From: Anaerolineales bacterium
Lineage (GTDB): Bacteria; Chloroflexota; Anaerolineae; Anaerolineales; Villigracilaceae
Assembly (NCBI GenBank): GCA_025966435.1
Contig: JAICRQ010000004.1
Location: 1 to 25,727 of the forward strand
Direction of reading: 5' to 3'
DNA: 25,727 nucleotides
The position numbers and the translations under genes were made by a program. Every line of letters begins with the position of its first letter. Within the stretch, counting starts at the first letter, position 1. The notes beneath the pieces were generated by a model. That model was not told where the DNA came from and ran no database searches. It saw only the letters and a program-made list of their open reading frames with translations. Below, piece after piece: positions 16,229 through 24,349 of this stretch.

Positions 16229-16468
16229 AAAATAGCCTGTATCCAGTAAAAGTTCCGGTAAGTTTCTTCAATCATAGTACAACCCTTATTGGTGATGCCT
16301 CTGCAAAATAGCTGTACGTCCCTGGGGGTGGGTGGCATATAATCATGACGGCAGAATCTTAATTATGTAACAAGGACTGGGAAACTCTACCAAAGACATG
16401 TCGCCATACCCCCAGGCAGATTTAGGTTTTGTCCATGTCGGAAAACACTACAAAAACCTTGTAATGAC
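16229..16468 (-). other. Intergenic region upstream of the BY-kinase gene (possible promoter)
   Basis: This is the only large gap in the minus-strand run. CCTGGGGGT (16321-16329) and its complement ACCCCCAGG (16408-16416) form a 9-bp inverted repeat 78 nt apart, and ACAGG near 16237-16241 may be a weak ribosome site. I found no confident -35/-10 pair facing the kinase gene. A separate promoter is inferred from the gap alone. Confidence 0.35.
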
Positions 16469-17689
16469 TTATCTTTTTTCAATCAATTCGCCATGTTCGG
16501 TGCGAATCCATGTTACCTGTTTTCGTCCAAAGCGCGAAATGAATGCTAGCCACGTGCGCCAGAGAATAAAATAAGGTCCCGAGAGAATCGCGATATAAGC
16601 TCTGACAGGCGCGCGCTCCATAGCTAATCCAACCAGTGGGTAAATCAATAAGGTTACTACGATTGCAGCCCATGCACTAATCAGGGACGGTAAGAAGATT
16701 GGCCCCATAAAATAATCAATTCCAACCTGGATTGTCAATACGATTAAAGCCAGTACGCTTAGTGTCGAATAGGAGGGAAAACTCGCTTGCATGGCCCCGT
16801 CCAGCATGGCTAAATTACGCCTTTTGATCCCTTCGAAGAGGAGACGTTTTACAAACTGTTGGCTGGTATCGCGGGTGCCACGCAACCACCGGGCCCGCTG
16901 AGCCCGGGCTCGGGACCAGGTGATGGGCGCTTCACCATAACCAATTGCAGCTGGCTCATAGATGATTCGGTTACCATTCAGGAGAAGTTTATGCCGTAAA
17001 TGATAGTCTTCGGTGAGACCTTCACCCCAACCCAGTTGAAGGAGGATGTCCACACGAAAGCAAATCGAATCGCCCATGTTTTTAGCTGACCAACCGAGAT
17101 TAGAACGGCCCAGATTTTGAAACCGATTATCGATCAAGAACATTGCCCAAGTTAGAGCTGGAAACCAACCTTGATCAGGATTAGAGATGACATGTTGTCC
17201 TTGAATCACCTGCTCTCCTTGCGCCAACCGCCAGTCTATGACGCGTAAGAATTCAGGATCGACCTGGGTATCCGCATCGAAGATCACAACCGCATCGCAT
17301 TGTCCCTTTTTCAGAATTTTTTGGAAAAGCCAGGAAAGAGCAGCCCCTTTACCGGTTCTTGGACCCTCATTGCGCTCATGCACGACAGCCCCTGCTTGCC
17401 TGGCAGCCTCTGCAGTAGTATCAGAACAATGGTCGGCAATGATATGAATGGCAAAGAGATTCGCTGGATAGTTTATAGCGAGCAAGCGACTTACAGTGGC
17501 TCTAATCACGCCTGCTTCATCATGAGCTGGAATTACGATCATGAAACGGGTTGATGGGGTGCGATTGTGTGTCTTGGGCGGAGGCGCTGCGCGGATCGCG
17601 CCAAGGGCCAGTAATAACAAATAACCCAGGGGAAACAACAGCAAAAGCAATACTATTTCAGACATTGTGATGAACGTGTTAACCCACAT
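16469..17689 (-). CDS. Membrane-embedded processive-type glycosyltransferase family 2
   Basis: The 406-residue protein has an N-terminal membrane segment (about 10-33), a GT2 catalytic domain, and three further hydrophobic segments after residue 310. Catalytic motifs are VIPAHDE (52-58), IADHCSDTT (84-92), FDADTQVDPEF (137-147), LTEDYHLRHK (225-234) and QRARW (264-268), the QxxRW site of cellulose, hyaluronan and NodC-type synthases. That set is usual for processive or membrane-coupled transferases. It could synthesise a homopolymer segment or transfer one sugar to undecaprenyl phosphate. The ATG at 17689 is supported by GGAG 6 nt upstream; ATG at residue 9 is a weaker alternative. It is the last gene before the 240-nt gap. 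Confidence 0.88.
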   Translation of the reverse strand: MWVNTFITMSEIVLLLLLFPLGYLLLLALGAIRAAPPPKTHNRTPSTRFMIVIPAHDEAGVIRATVSRLLAINYPANLFAIHIIADHCSDTTAEAARQAGAVVHERNEGPRTGKGAALSWLFQKILKKGQCDAVVIFDADTQVDPEFLRVIDWRLAQGEQVIQGQHVISNPDQGWFPALTWAMFLIDNRFQNLGRSNLGWSAKNMGDSICFRVDILLQLGWGEGLTEDYHLRHKLLLNGNRIIYEPAAIGYGEAPITWSRARAQRARWLRGTRDTSQQFVKRLLFEGIKRRNLAMLDGAMQASFPSYSTLSVLALIVLTIQVGIDYFMGPIFLPSLISAWAAIVVTLLIYPLVGLAMERAPVRAYIAILSGPYFILWRTWLAFISRFGRKQVTWIRTEHGELIEKR

Positions 17690-17702
17690 ATCGGACTCCG
17701 TG

Positions 17703-18614
17703 TTACATCCCTGGAAGGGCCAGGACTAAACGCCAATAGCGATCGACCAGTGTAAGGTGCTTTCGACGGCGAGAGGAATGTTCGAAGATGACGAATGGTG
17801 CCAACAAAAGCCGCGAAAGTGCAGCGAGTCTCAGGATCAATTTATAGATTTGCGCTGCTGCCCATCCATAATGTTTACGAAAATATTTGATCTTGCTCTG
17901 GTAGAGATGTAGGAACATTTCCGTGGGTACCTGCTGCGTGCTTTGACCGCCAAAATGCATCACATCCGCAACGGGAACCCAATACAAGTGCCAGCCCGCG
18001 CGTTGAATTCGATAGCACAGGTCGACTTCTTCAGAGTAAATAAAATAATCTTCATCTAGAAATCCAATCTGGTCCAGAACCTTTTTTCTTAGCAGCAGGC
18101 AAGCGCCCATTAATACATCAACTTCCTGGGGATGGTTCGTCTCCCATTTCGTCAAAGGATATGCAGCGTAGGGTGTAAGGGAGTCCAGATGAAACAGGCG
18201 CCAGAGCTCGCGAGAAAGGGTCGGCTGGGGGTGGCTCGAAATCTGCAGAGAACCATTGGGGTTGATGATTCTCGCCCCTGCCGCTCCCGCGTCGAGATGT
18301 TGATCTAGAAAGTCCACCAGTGCTTGCAACGCGCCGGAGGATACAAGCGTGTCTGGATTAAGCAGCAGGACGTATTTCCCAGTACATCGTTGAATCGCCT
18401 GATTGTTCGCGCGCGCAAAGCCCACATTTTCACGATTCTCAAAGAGATGCACTTGGGGAAACTTCTCCCTCACCATGCTGGGACTATCATCGGTGGATCC
18501 GTTATCGACCACCCAGATCTCGACTGGCGAAGTTGTAGGATTTGCCATGATGGAGGCAAGACAATTTTCCAAAAGCCTAGCTGTGTTCCAGCTCACGATG
18601 ATGATGGAGAGCAT
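17703..18614 (-). CDS. Glycosyltransferase family 2, rhamnosyltransferase-like (WbbL type)
   Basis: This 303-residue GT2 has LSIIIVSWNTARLL (2-15), WVVDNGSTDDS (34-44), ENVGFARANNQAI (62-74), LLLNPDTLV (83-91), LMGACLLLRKKVL (168-180) and YSEEVDLCYRIQRAGW (193-208). These are the ordered motifs of the WbbL/rhamnosyltransferase branch, which adds a deoxyhexose to a lipid-linked acceptor. A hydrophobic stretch near 261-273 may dock to the membrane. Its start is one nt after the stop of the upstream GT4 gene, with AGGAG about 11 nt ahead, so translation is probably coupled. Confidence 0.92.
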   Translation of the reverse strand: MLSIIIVSWNTARLLENCLASIMANPTTSPVEIWVVDNGSTDDSPSMVREKFPQVHLFENRENVGFARANNQAIQRCTGKYVLLLNPDTLVSSGALQALVDFLDQHLDAGAAGARIINPNGSLQISSHPQPTLSRELWRLFHLDSLTPYAAYPLTKWETNHPQEVDVLMGACLLLRKKVLDQIGFLDEDYFIYSEEVDLCYRIQRAGWHLYWVPVADVMHFGGQSTQQVPTEMFLHLYQSKIKYFRKHYGWAAAQIYKLILRLAALSRLLLAPFVIFEHSSRRRKHLTLVDRYWRLVLALPGM

Positions 18615-18615
18615 A

Positions 18616-19857
18616 TTACCGAGAACTCCTGATGAAACAGTCCATAAGATAAGCTTCGATTTCGTTCACCATTTTGTCTAGCGTAAAATTCTCTAACACA
18701 ATCTGGCGTCCCGCGCTGGCCAGACGACAACGCAAATCAGGATCGATGAGGAGCCGTGTAACCTGTTCGGCTAGGCCATCCGCATCTTCAGGCGCAAATG
18801 TCAGCCCGGTTTCTCCGTTCTTCAAAATCTCTCCAGTACCACCCGTGGTTGTTCCAACCACCACTAAACCCGCAGCCATAGCCTCCTGTGTTACCCGGGC
18901 GAGAGGCTCCTCGTAGGTGGAAGGAAAAATAAGAACATCGAACTGCTCTAGGATGGTAGGCATTTCCTCTCTTGAAACCGGATTGTGGACTGATACAAAG
19001 TCGTTTAAGCACTCTCTATTAACTATATGGTGCAAGAACGCTTCATAGTCGGGATGACCTGACCCCACCAGGGTCAAGGTGATCTCCTTTATGCTCCGCT
19101 GATTCACCAGCTTTGCCATCGCCTTGATAGCCGTGTGAACGCCTTTGTGGCGAACCAGCTGGCCTGCATAGAGCAAGTTCAAATGCCCAGACCGATAATC
19201 GCGTTTGCGACTGTCCGGAAAGCGTTCCATATCTGTACCACCATGGATGATATGCGCAGGCTGGATCGGCAAACCTGCTTCCACGAGAAGGTCGCGCACC
19301 CGGGCGCTAACACAAATTACCTGCTCGAGTTTTAAGTCAGGTTGACCCTCACTGGCGAGCATGGACATCGCAACCTTGCTTAGAAATCGTTTCGCTACTT
19401 GCGTCGACCAGCGTTGAGCCGGCGCTTGCCAGTACGTGGTGTGCATATCTACAGCCGAGGGCCAGTAGTCAGACAGGTAGTAAACTACGCGACCGGGAAG
19501 CAGTTGCTCCGCCAAGGCCGGCAGCGCTTTAGAAAGAGCCCACATCCCCCAGACAAAAATTAGATCTGGGGCGAAGTCTTTAACGGTCTGTTCCAGAAAT
19601 ACCAAGTTTTCCCGGTGCTGTTTTTTCCATCTGGTGAAAAAATGGAGCGGCTGGTAGTAATCGAGATCCCCTTCAAGATGGAGAAGACGATATATATTCT
19701 GCTCGATAGCAGGCGCCTCCGCTAGTTCATAGCAACTGGTCAGCACTCCAATCTCATGGCCTCGCGCTGCCAATCGCTTGGCCACTTCGTGGCACCATTG
19801 GGTGTAGCCGCCGGGGCGAGCTGGGGGAAAGAAGTTCGAGAGAAAAAGGATCCGCAT
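18616..19857 (-). CDS. Glycosyltransferase family 4 (GT-B fold)
   Basis: The 413-residue protein has a GT4 N-terminal domain starting MRILFLSNFFPPARPGGY (1-18), where the Gly-Gly loop binds the acceptor side. The donor domain has HGGTDMERF (205-213), YAGQLVRHKGV (230-240, K238) and the EX7E pair E317/E325 in YEEPLARVTQEAMAAG (315-330). The N-terminal domain contains a long acidic/aromatic middle typical of WcaI/Fuc4NAc-type GT4 enzymes. There is no Shine-Dalgarno before the ATG; the upstream bases are pyrimidine-rich, so translation may depend on the gene before it, 18 nt away. Donor sugar unknown. Confidence 0.92.
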   Translation of the reverse strand: MRILFLSNFFPPARPGGYTQWCHEVAKRLAARGHEIGVLTSCYELAEAPAIEQNIYRLLHLEGDLDYYQPLHFFTRWKKQHRENLVFLEQTVKDFAPDLIFVWGMWALSKALPALAEQLLPGRVVYYLSDYWPSAVDMHTTYWQAPAQRWSTQVAKRFLSKVAMSMLASEGQPDLKLEQVICVSARVRDLLVEAGLPIQPAHIIHGGTDMERFPDSRKRDYRSGHLNLLYAGQLVRHKGVHTAIKAMAKLVNQRSIKEITLTLVGSGHPDYEAFLHHIVNRECLNDFVSVHNPVSREEMPTILEQFDVLIFPSTYEEPLARVTQEAMAAGLVVVGTTTGGTGEILKNGETGLTFAPEDADGLAEQVTRLLIDPDLRCRLASAGRQIVLENFTLDKMVNEIEAYLMDCFIRSSR

Positions 19858-19875
19858 GGAGGAAGGAATATCAGA

Positions 19876-21477
19876 TTATGGAACTGAAGAAATTTCTGGG
19901 GATACTCGCCAGATATGAATCGATCTGCCCGATCCATCATTGAGAGGAAACGTGTGCACCACTGGGAAATCTGGTATCGAGGCATATATTGCATAATCAA
20001 CAATAAAGTCGACGTCGTTTTCAATAAGGTAATCTGTTAGCGGGATGGTGCCCTGTAAGACGCGCTCATAGTAATCAACATTGTTGATCAGCCCATCCAG
20101 ATTAATAAACGTTCGATCAGAAAAAAAACCGAGCTGTCCGGCGTTCCACGAAGCAAAGACGGTATCAGGCGAAGAATTTTCCGCTATCCACAGAGCGGCG
20201 TTATATCTGGCAACATACAACTTTGAGGTAAAGTTTATGCTCCTCGCAAACATATATATGGCAACGGCGAAGATGACTGCGCTAAAACCAACAGGCGCCC
20301 ATTTATGGATGTTAAAGGATGTTTTAAACAGCCTGGTCTGTGCAAAAGTAAATAATGCGATGAGGGCGCCTGTAATAATCCAGAAAATAAACGAAGGAGA
20401 ACGATACCAGATAAAGTAAGGCGAATATTCTACGTCGGACAGGGCAATATAACCATAATAGATGATCTCGCCCACCAGCAAGCATGACCATAGGTTCAGG
20501 AAAGCCCGTATCTCATCCGAGTGATTCCGTATGGCGACTCTTGCAAGAAGTACAAGCAGTATGCCGGAAATCACAAGCAAAATTAGTATGAGGTTGGGGA
20601 AACGGCCTTGAAGAATTGAAGGTATTCCCAATATGATTACCTCGGCTAACTTAGCTATCGGTTCGATAGCTGACCCCCGGCCTGCGCCACTCGTCTTGAC
20701 TAAAGCAGACACCGGCAGAAAAGAATCCCCCATAAGCCGAAAGGCGGTTAATTGAAGGACGAGCCCAAAACCGGCCAAGAAACTTGAGCCAGCCAAGGCT
20801 TTACTATGCCTCTGCAAAAATAACCTTAAGTTGTGCCGATGCGTATACGCCAGCATTCCCACGCAAAACATAAACAAAACGGCCGAGATAAGGGCCGAAT
20901 CGAGACGTGTCCATGCGTTAAGAATGAGGACGACCGTCAAACCCCAGAAATTAGGTTTATTGTTATTCTGCACTCGAATAAGAAACTCAATACTCTGCCA
21001 TATTACACACCAGAATACCAGAGCATGTAATGAATTTTCCATTCCCATGGAATAGATTCTAAAAGGCAGGCTTTGCAGCGCCCATAAGCTGGCCATGAAC
21101 AACGCCAGAACCGGTTGTTTCAAAACTGCCCCCACTTTTAAGATCACTAAGCAGCAAAGCCCATTGAACAGAAAGCTCACCGCTAAGGTTGTAAATAAAA
21201 GAGCGGCTTTGGTTTTCGCAAGCAGTGCAAGCAAAAAGATGATGATAAACCATAACAACTGTACGCCATTGGTCGCATGGAGACCATCGAATGTTACAAA
21301 GCCTAACATTTTGGCGTTCCACGCAGTTTGCAAGTAGTAGTAGGTATCATCAACGATTAGTGAGACGGCAGCATATTCCATGCCTTTTGTGAGGAGGCTC
21401 ACTTGGATAATGAATTGCACAATAGCTAAAATGGCAATGATGAATGCAGCTTGCCTAAATGGGATGCTTTGGCTCAA
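19876..21477 (-). CDS. GT-C-like polytopic membrane protein (putative glycosyltransferase)
   Basis: This 533-residue protein has about ten or more membrane helices and a soluble C-terminal domain of about 130 residues. After the first helix (about 10-30), the loop SLIVDDTYYYLQTA (39-52) carries D43-D44, the placement of catalytic acids in GT-C enzymes that use polyprenyl-phosphate sugars. FDGLHATNGVQLLW (63-76) follows, a pattern I associate with uncharacterised Chloroflexota GT-C proteins. The end domain includes FASWNAGQLGFFSDRTFINLDGLINN-type sequence, also common there. It probably adds a sugar outside the membrane. The TTG start is supported by AGGAG at 21486-21490. A polymerase role cannot be excluded. 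Confidence 0.7.
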   Translation of the reverse strand: MSQSIPFRQAAFIIAILAIVQFIIQVSLLTKGMEYAAVSLIVDDTYYYLQTAWNAKMLGFVTFDGLHATNGVQLLWFIIIFLLALLAKTKAALLFTTLAVSFLFNGLCCLVILKVGAVLKQPVLALFMASLWALQSLPFRIYSMGMENSLHALVFWCVIWQSIEFLIRVQNNNKPNFWGLTVVLILNAWTRLDSALISAVLFMFCVGMLAYTHRHNLRLFLQRHSKALAGSSFLAGFGLVLQLTAFRLMGDSFLPVSALVKTSGAGRGSAIEPIAKLAEVIILGIPSILQGRFPNLILILLVISGILLVLLARVAIRNHSDEIRAFLNLWSCLLVGEIIYYGYIALSDVEYSPYFIWYRSPSFIFWIITGALIALFTFAQTRLFKTSFNIHKWAPVGFSAVIFAVAIYMFARSINFTSKLYVARYNAALWIAENSSPDTVFASWNAGQLGFFSDRTFINLDGLINNVDYYERVLQGTIPLTDYLIENDVDFIVDYAIYASIPDFPVVHTFPLNDGSGRSIHIWRVSPEISSVP

Positions 21478-21485
21478 CAGAATGT

Positions 21486-21490
21486 CTCCT
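21486..21490 (-). promoter_or_regulatory. Shine-Dalgarno site supporting a TTG start
   Basis: On the minus strand AGGAG lies 8 nt before TTG at 21477, which decides the start of the GT-C-like membrane protein despite its rare initiation codon. Confidence 0.6.
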
Positions 21491-21526
21491 GTGTTGAACT
21501 ACACAAAAGTGGATAGACATAGACTT

Positions 21527-22999
21527 TTAACGATTGCGTTTATATAACTGGAAAATCATTGCACCTACGAGTACGAGCAGAGTTGGAACTAATGCTACCC
21601 GAATGGCGAGATCGGGTGCAGGAACACCTCCTACCGGCTGGACTTCGGCTGACTCTAATGATGGAGCTGTCGCTGTCCAATTTGGTATTGGTGTAGGTTG
21701 CTCGAGCGCCGGCAAAGATGTGGGAACCAGTGTTGTCGGTAGATCTGGCGTTGGTATAGTCTCAAGGGGCAAGATATCGTCCAGAGTACGGTACGTAACG
21801 AACAGCCGGCGGTTCGCATCCGCTGGACCATCAGCGAAAGTAAGGACTACCTGGTTGCCGGCCCGAATGGCAGGGAGGGTGTGGTGAGCATGAACTCGAC
21901 CGTCCATACTCTCACCCTCATCGGCGATCAGGTAGACCAGCGCAGGATTGCTCCACTGGTTTTGATCCCAATAAGCATGATAGATCCCCATGGGGTAGCG
22001 GATCTGGCCGAAAAAATGCACCCGGCCAATTCGGTCTACGACTAAATCATCAAATGCTTGTCCGTGTAACTCACCAAAGATATGTACTGACGCACTCCAG
22101 GTCCGCCCGGCATCTGTTGAAAAGCGATGATTACGATAAGGCGAACTACCAGCTGCCCAGATCACATGCACAGTTTGGCCTTGAACGATCATCACGGGAC
22201 TGGCAGACGTTAGCTTGTGGTTCGTCTCCTCGTTATACTGATCAATCATAAAAGGCGTTGACCAGGTAAGACCACCATCGAGAGAATGAGTGTAGCGAAC
22301 CCAATCCGGTCGTTCGCTCTCTTCGCGGGTGCCATAAAACCAGACCGCGTGTAGACCATCATTCTCATCAAGCTCAAAATTGAGACTATCGGGAATATGA
22401 TTGGGCAGAATATCGGGATCTAACCAGAGCGGCTCCGACCAAGTGATTCCGCTGTTCTCAGACCGTATATAGTAGACGCCAGCTTCTTCTTGTGTTTGAT
22501 TAATGTACAGCATATGAAATACACCCCTCGAATCGATACGCAAGTAGACAACTCTCGCTGGTACATTGATTTGGATCGGTTTTGCCCAGCTCTGGGCTGA
22601 AAAGGCGTTATTGGCCGACGCATAAGTGTAATAGGCAGGACCCACGAGACCCTCGGCCCAAGCGATATGTAAAATTCCCTGCTGATCTACAAACGGTGAT
22701 ACATTCCTAATTCCTATGCCTGCAACATAAATATCATTTGGTTTGGTCCACGTTGTACCATCAAAGCGTGCATATTTGATGACCGTACGTCCGTTTTCGA
22801 AGAGTGTCTCTGTCCAGAAACAATGCACGTAGCCGTATTGGTCAGCCACCAGGTAGCCCTCACTGGACTTTCCGACCTCACTTGATAGGCGATAAGGTTC
22901 GGACCATTTGCTCTGCACCTGAGCCTGTGCTGGTGCGATCCAACCTGCTAATAACATTGATATTGCTAATAAGGCAATGCCGATTCTCAGTTTTCTCAT
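21527..22999 (-). CDS. Secreted, membrane-anchored Asp-box (BNR) beta-propeller protein
   Basis: The 490-residue protein has a signal peptide (hydrophobic 5-20, likely cleavage after AQA at 24-26). A region of Trp-rich repeats follows, with Asp-boxes SLDGGLTW (239-246) and STDAGRTW (294-301) and a degenerate copy SENSGITW (180-187). These mark a sialidase-type beta-propeller. A Pro/Thr linker (about 411-455) leads to a membrane helix (about 467-486) and the basic end YKRNR, so the propeller should sit outside the cell tethered to the membrane. The RIP motif and Arg triad of true sialidases are not evident, so glycan binding or scaffolding is more likely than hydrolysis. The ATG has AGGGA 7 nt ahead. 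Confidence 0.85.
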   Translation of the reverse strand: MRKLRIGIALLAISMLLAGWIAPAQAQVQSKWSEPYRLSSEVGKSSEGYLVADQYGYVHCFWTETLFENGRTVIKYARFDGTTWTKPNDIYVAGIGIRNVSPFVDQQGILHIAWAEGLVGPAYYTYASANNAFSAQSWAKPIQINVPARVVYLRIDSRGVFHMLYINQTQEEAGVYYIRSENSGITWSEPLWLDPDILPNHIPDSLNFELDENDGLHAVWFYGTREESERPDWVRYTHSLDGGLTWSTPFMIDQYNEETNHKLTSASPVMIVQGQTVHVIWAAGSSPYRNHRFSTDAGRTWSASVHIFGELHGQAFDDLVVDRIGRVHFFGQIRYPMGIYHAYWDQNQWSNPALVYLIADEGESMDGRVHAHHTLPAIRAGNQVVLTFADGPADANRRLFVTYRTLDDILPLETIPTPDLPTTLVPTSLPALEQPTPIPNWTATAPSLESAEVQPVGGVPAPDLAIRVALVPTLLVLVGAMIFQLYKRNR

Positions 23000-23018
23000 G
23001 TTTCAATCCCTGACGAAT

Positions 23019-24335
23019 TCAAGAGATCTCCGTTGCTAGGGAGCCGGATGAGGTATTCCCCAGTACATCGAGATATATCTCTTCAAGCCGTCTGGTGTAC
23101 TCCTCCCAGGAGTATTGTTCCACAGCCTGCCGCCGGGCGTTTTGACCCAGGCGGTCACGTTCTATTGGGTCATTTATTAGAGTCAACATGGCCTCTGCAA
23201 ACCCATTGACATCCCCCGCCTCAACCAACCGGCCATTATGACCATCTTGGATCACTTCTGTAGCCTCGTTTAAGGCTGTTGCAACGATCGCCTTCCCGGC
23301 TGCCATATATTCAAATAATTTGAGCGGCGTGCCGGTGCCGCCACGGCTAGCCGTGACGGGTGTGGAGGGAACAACGGCAACATCGGCAATTGACAGCATG
23401 TCTGGCACATCGGTATGAGCGATTGCGCCGGTCAGGATCACGGACTGCTGGAGCCCGTTTTCCTGTACCATCTTTTCCACCGATGGCCGGGTTTGGCCAT
23501 CGCCCACCAAGACTAACTTGGCGTTCGGGTGTCTTTGCAGGACGAGAGCAAAGCTGTTTAGGAGTAAATCAAGATCATGCCAGGGGTAGAACCCACCCAC
23601 CCAAATCACTACTGGCTCATTGGTCAAACGCAGACCGTGTCTGACAGACTCTGAATTCAGAGTATGCCCAAAGGCGTCCACATCTGCCGCACAGGGAAGG
23701 ACAATTAGTTTGCTCTCCTCTATATTCCAAGTACTGCTCAGGTGGTCTTTAAGGCTCGCAGATATGCAGATAATCTTCGCGGCGGCGTTAAAACACATCT
23801 GAGTTGCCCATACAGCGAATAGACGGCGAAGACCTCTCTCCGGAATGCCTTTGAATTTACGCTGCGCAAGTAGATCGGCATTGACTTCAAGAACAAAAGG
23901 AATTCCGAGCTTTCTGCTGGCCCATGCTCCACCCAAGGCGAGCAGGTTAAACCGCTCGTGGATCAGGTCAAAGCCTTTAAGGTTAATAGAGCCAGCTTCC
24001 GCTATGCGATAGCTATCAAATAAGGCCAAATAAGGGAAGTGCAAGGCTGACTGAAGGCGACGAACGCCGCTCTCGAACCGCTTGAAGAGAGCAGCTCCAC
24101 TCAATCCCAGTTGGCCATATTGGCTAGCCTGTAGCTTGTCATGTTTGAATACCTGAAGGTCCGTCGTGCAAAGGACTTGTCTACCCTGCAAGGCCAAGAG
24201 CGTGACCTCATGGCTCGCCTTCTGCAAGCCATGGATCGTGTGATAAATATGAAGCTGTGCAGCCTGAGGTTTACAAAAGCGGATGCTGCTTTCCTGAAAT
24301 AAGTGGGCTATTTTCAATCTAGGAGTGAGGGCCAC
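23019..24335 (-). CDS. Glycosyltransferase family 4 (GT-B fold)
   Basis: This 438-residue GT4 has the donor-domain pattern LPCAADVDAF (213-222), WVGGFYPWHDLD (245-256), LVLVGDGQTR (274-283) and GTPLKLFEYMAAGKAIVAT (335-353), with E342 at the second acid of EX7E. The first acid is not obvious: VVPSTPVTASRGGTGTP holds no Glu in that place, as in the subgroup with a (S/T)PLKLFEYMA motif. The long N-terminal domain starts near IAHLFQESS. Start is GTG at 24335 behind a GAAGAG purine stretch, 14 nt after the upstream stop; TTG at residue 7 is an alternative. Sugar specificity is unknown. Confidence 0.88.
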   Translation of the reverse strand: MALTPRLKIAHLFQESSIRFCKPQAAQLHIYHTIHGLQKASHEVTLLALQGRQVLCTTDLQVFKHDKLQASQYGQLGLSGAALFKRFESGVRRLQSALHFPYLALFDSYRIAEAGSINLKGFDLIHERFNLLALGGAWASRKLGIPFVLEVNADLLAQRKFKGIPERGLRRLFAVWATQMCFNAAAKIICISASLKDHLSSTWNIEESKLIVLPCAADVDAFGHTLNSESVRHGLRLTNEPVVIWVGGFYPWHDLDLLLNSFALVLQRHPNAKLVLVGDGQTRPSVEKMVQENGLQQSVILTGAIAHTDVPDMLSIADVAVVPSTPVTASRGGTGTPLKLFEYMAAGKAIVATALNEATEVIQDGHNGRLVEAGDVNGFAEAMLTLINDPIERDRLGQNARRQAVEQYSWEEYTRRLEEIYLDVLGNTSSGSLATEIS

Positions 24336-24349
24336 TGGGTAATCTCTTC

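Noticed and set aside
16338..16343. Perfect TATAAT on the plus strand
   Set aside because: No -35 element at a suitable distance and every gene to its right for 9 kb is on the minus strand, so a promoter here would have nothing to serve.
21527..22999. Active exo-sialidase
   Set aside because: Asp-boxes alone do not show catalysis. I could not find the RIP motif or the Arg triad, so only the propeller fold is claimed.
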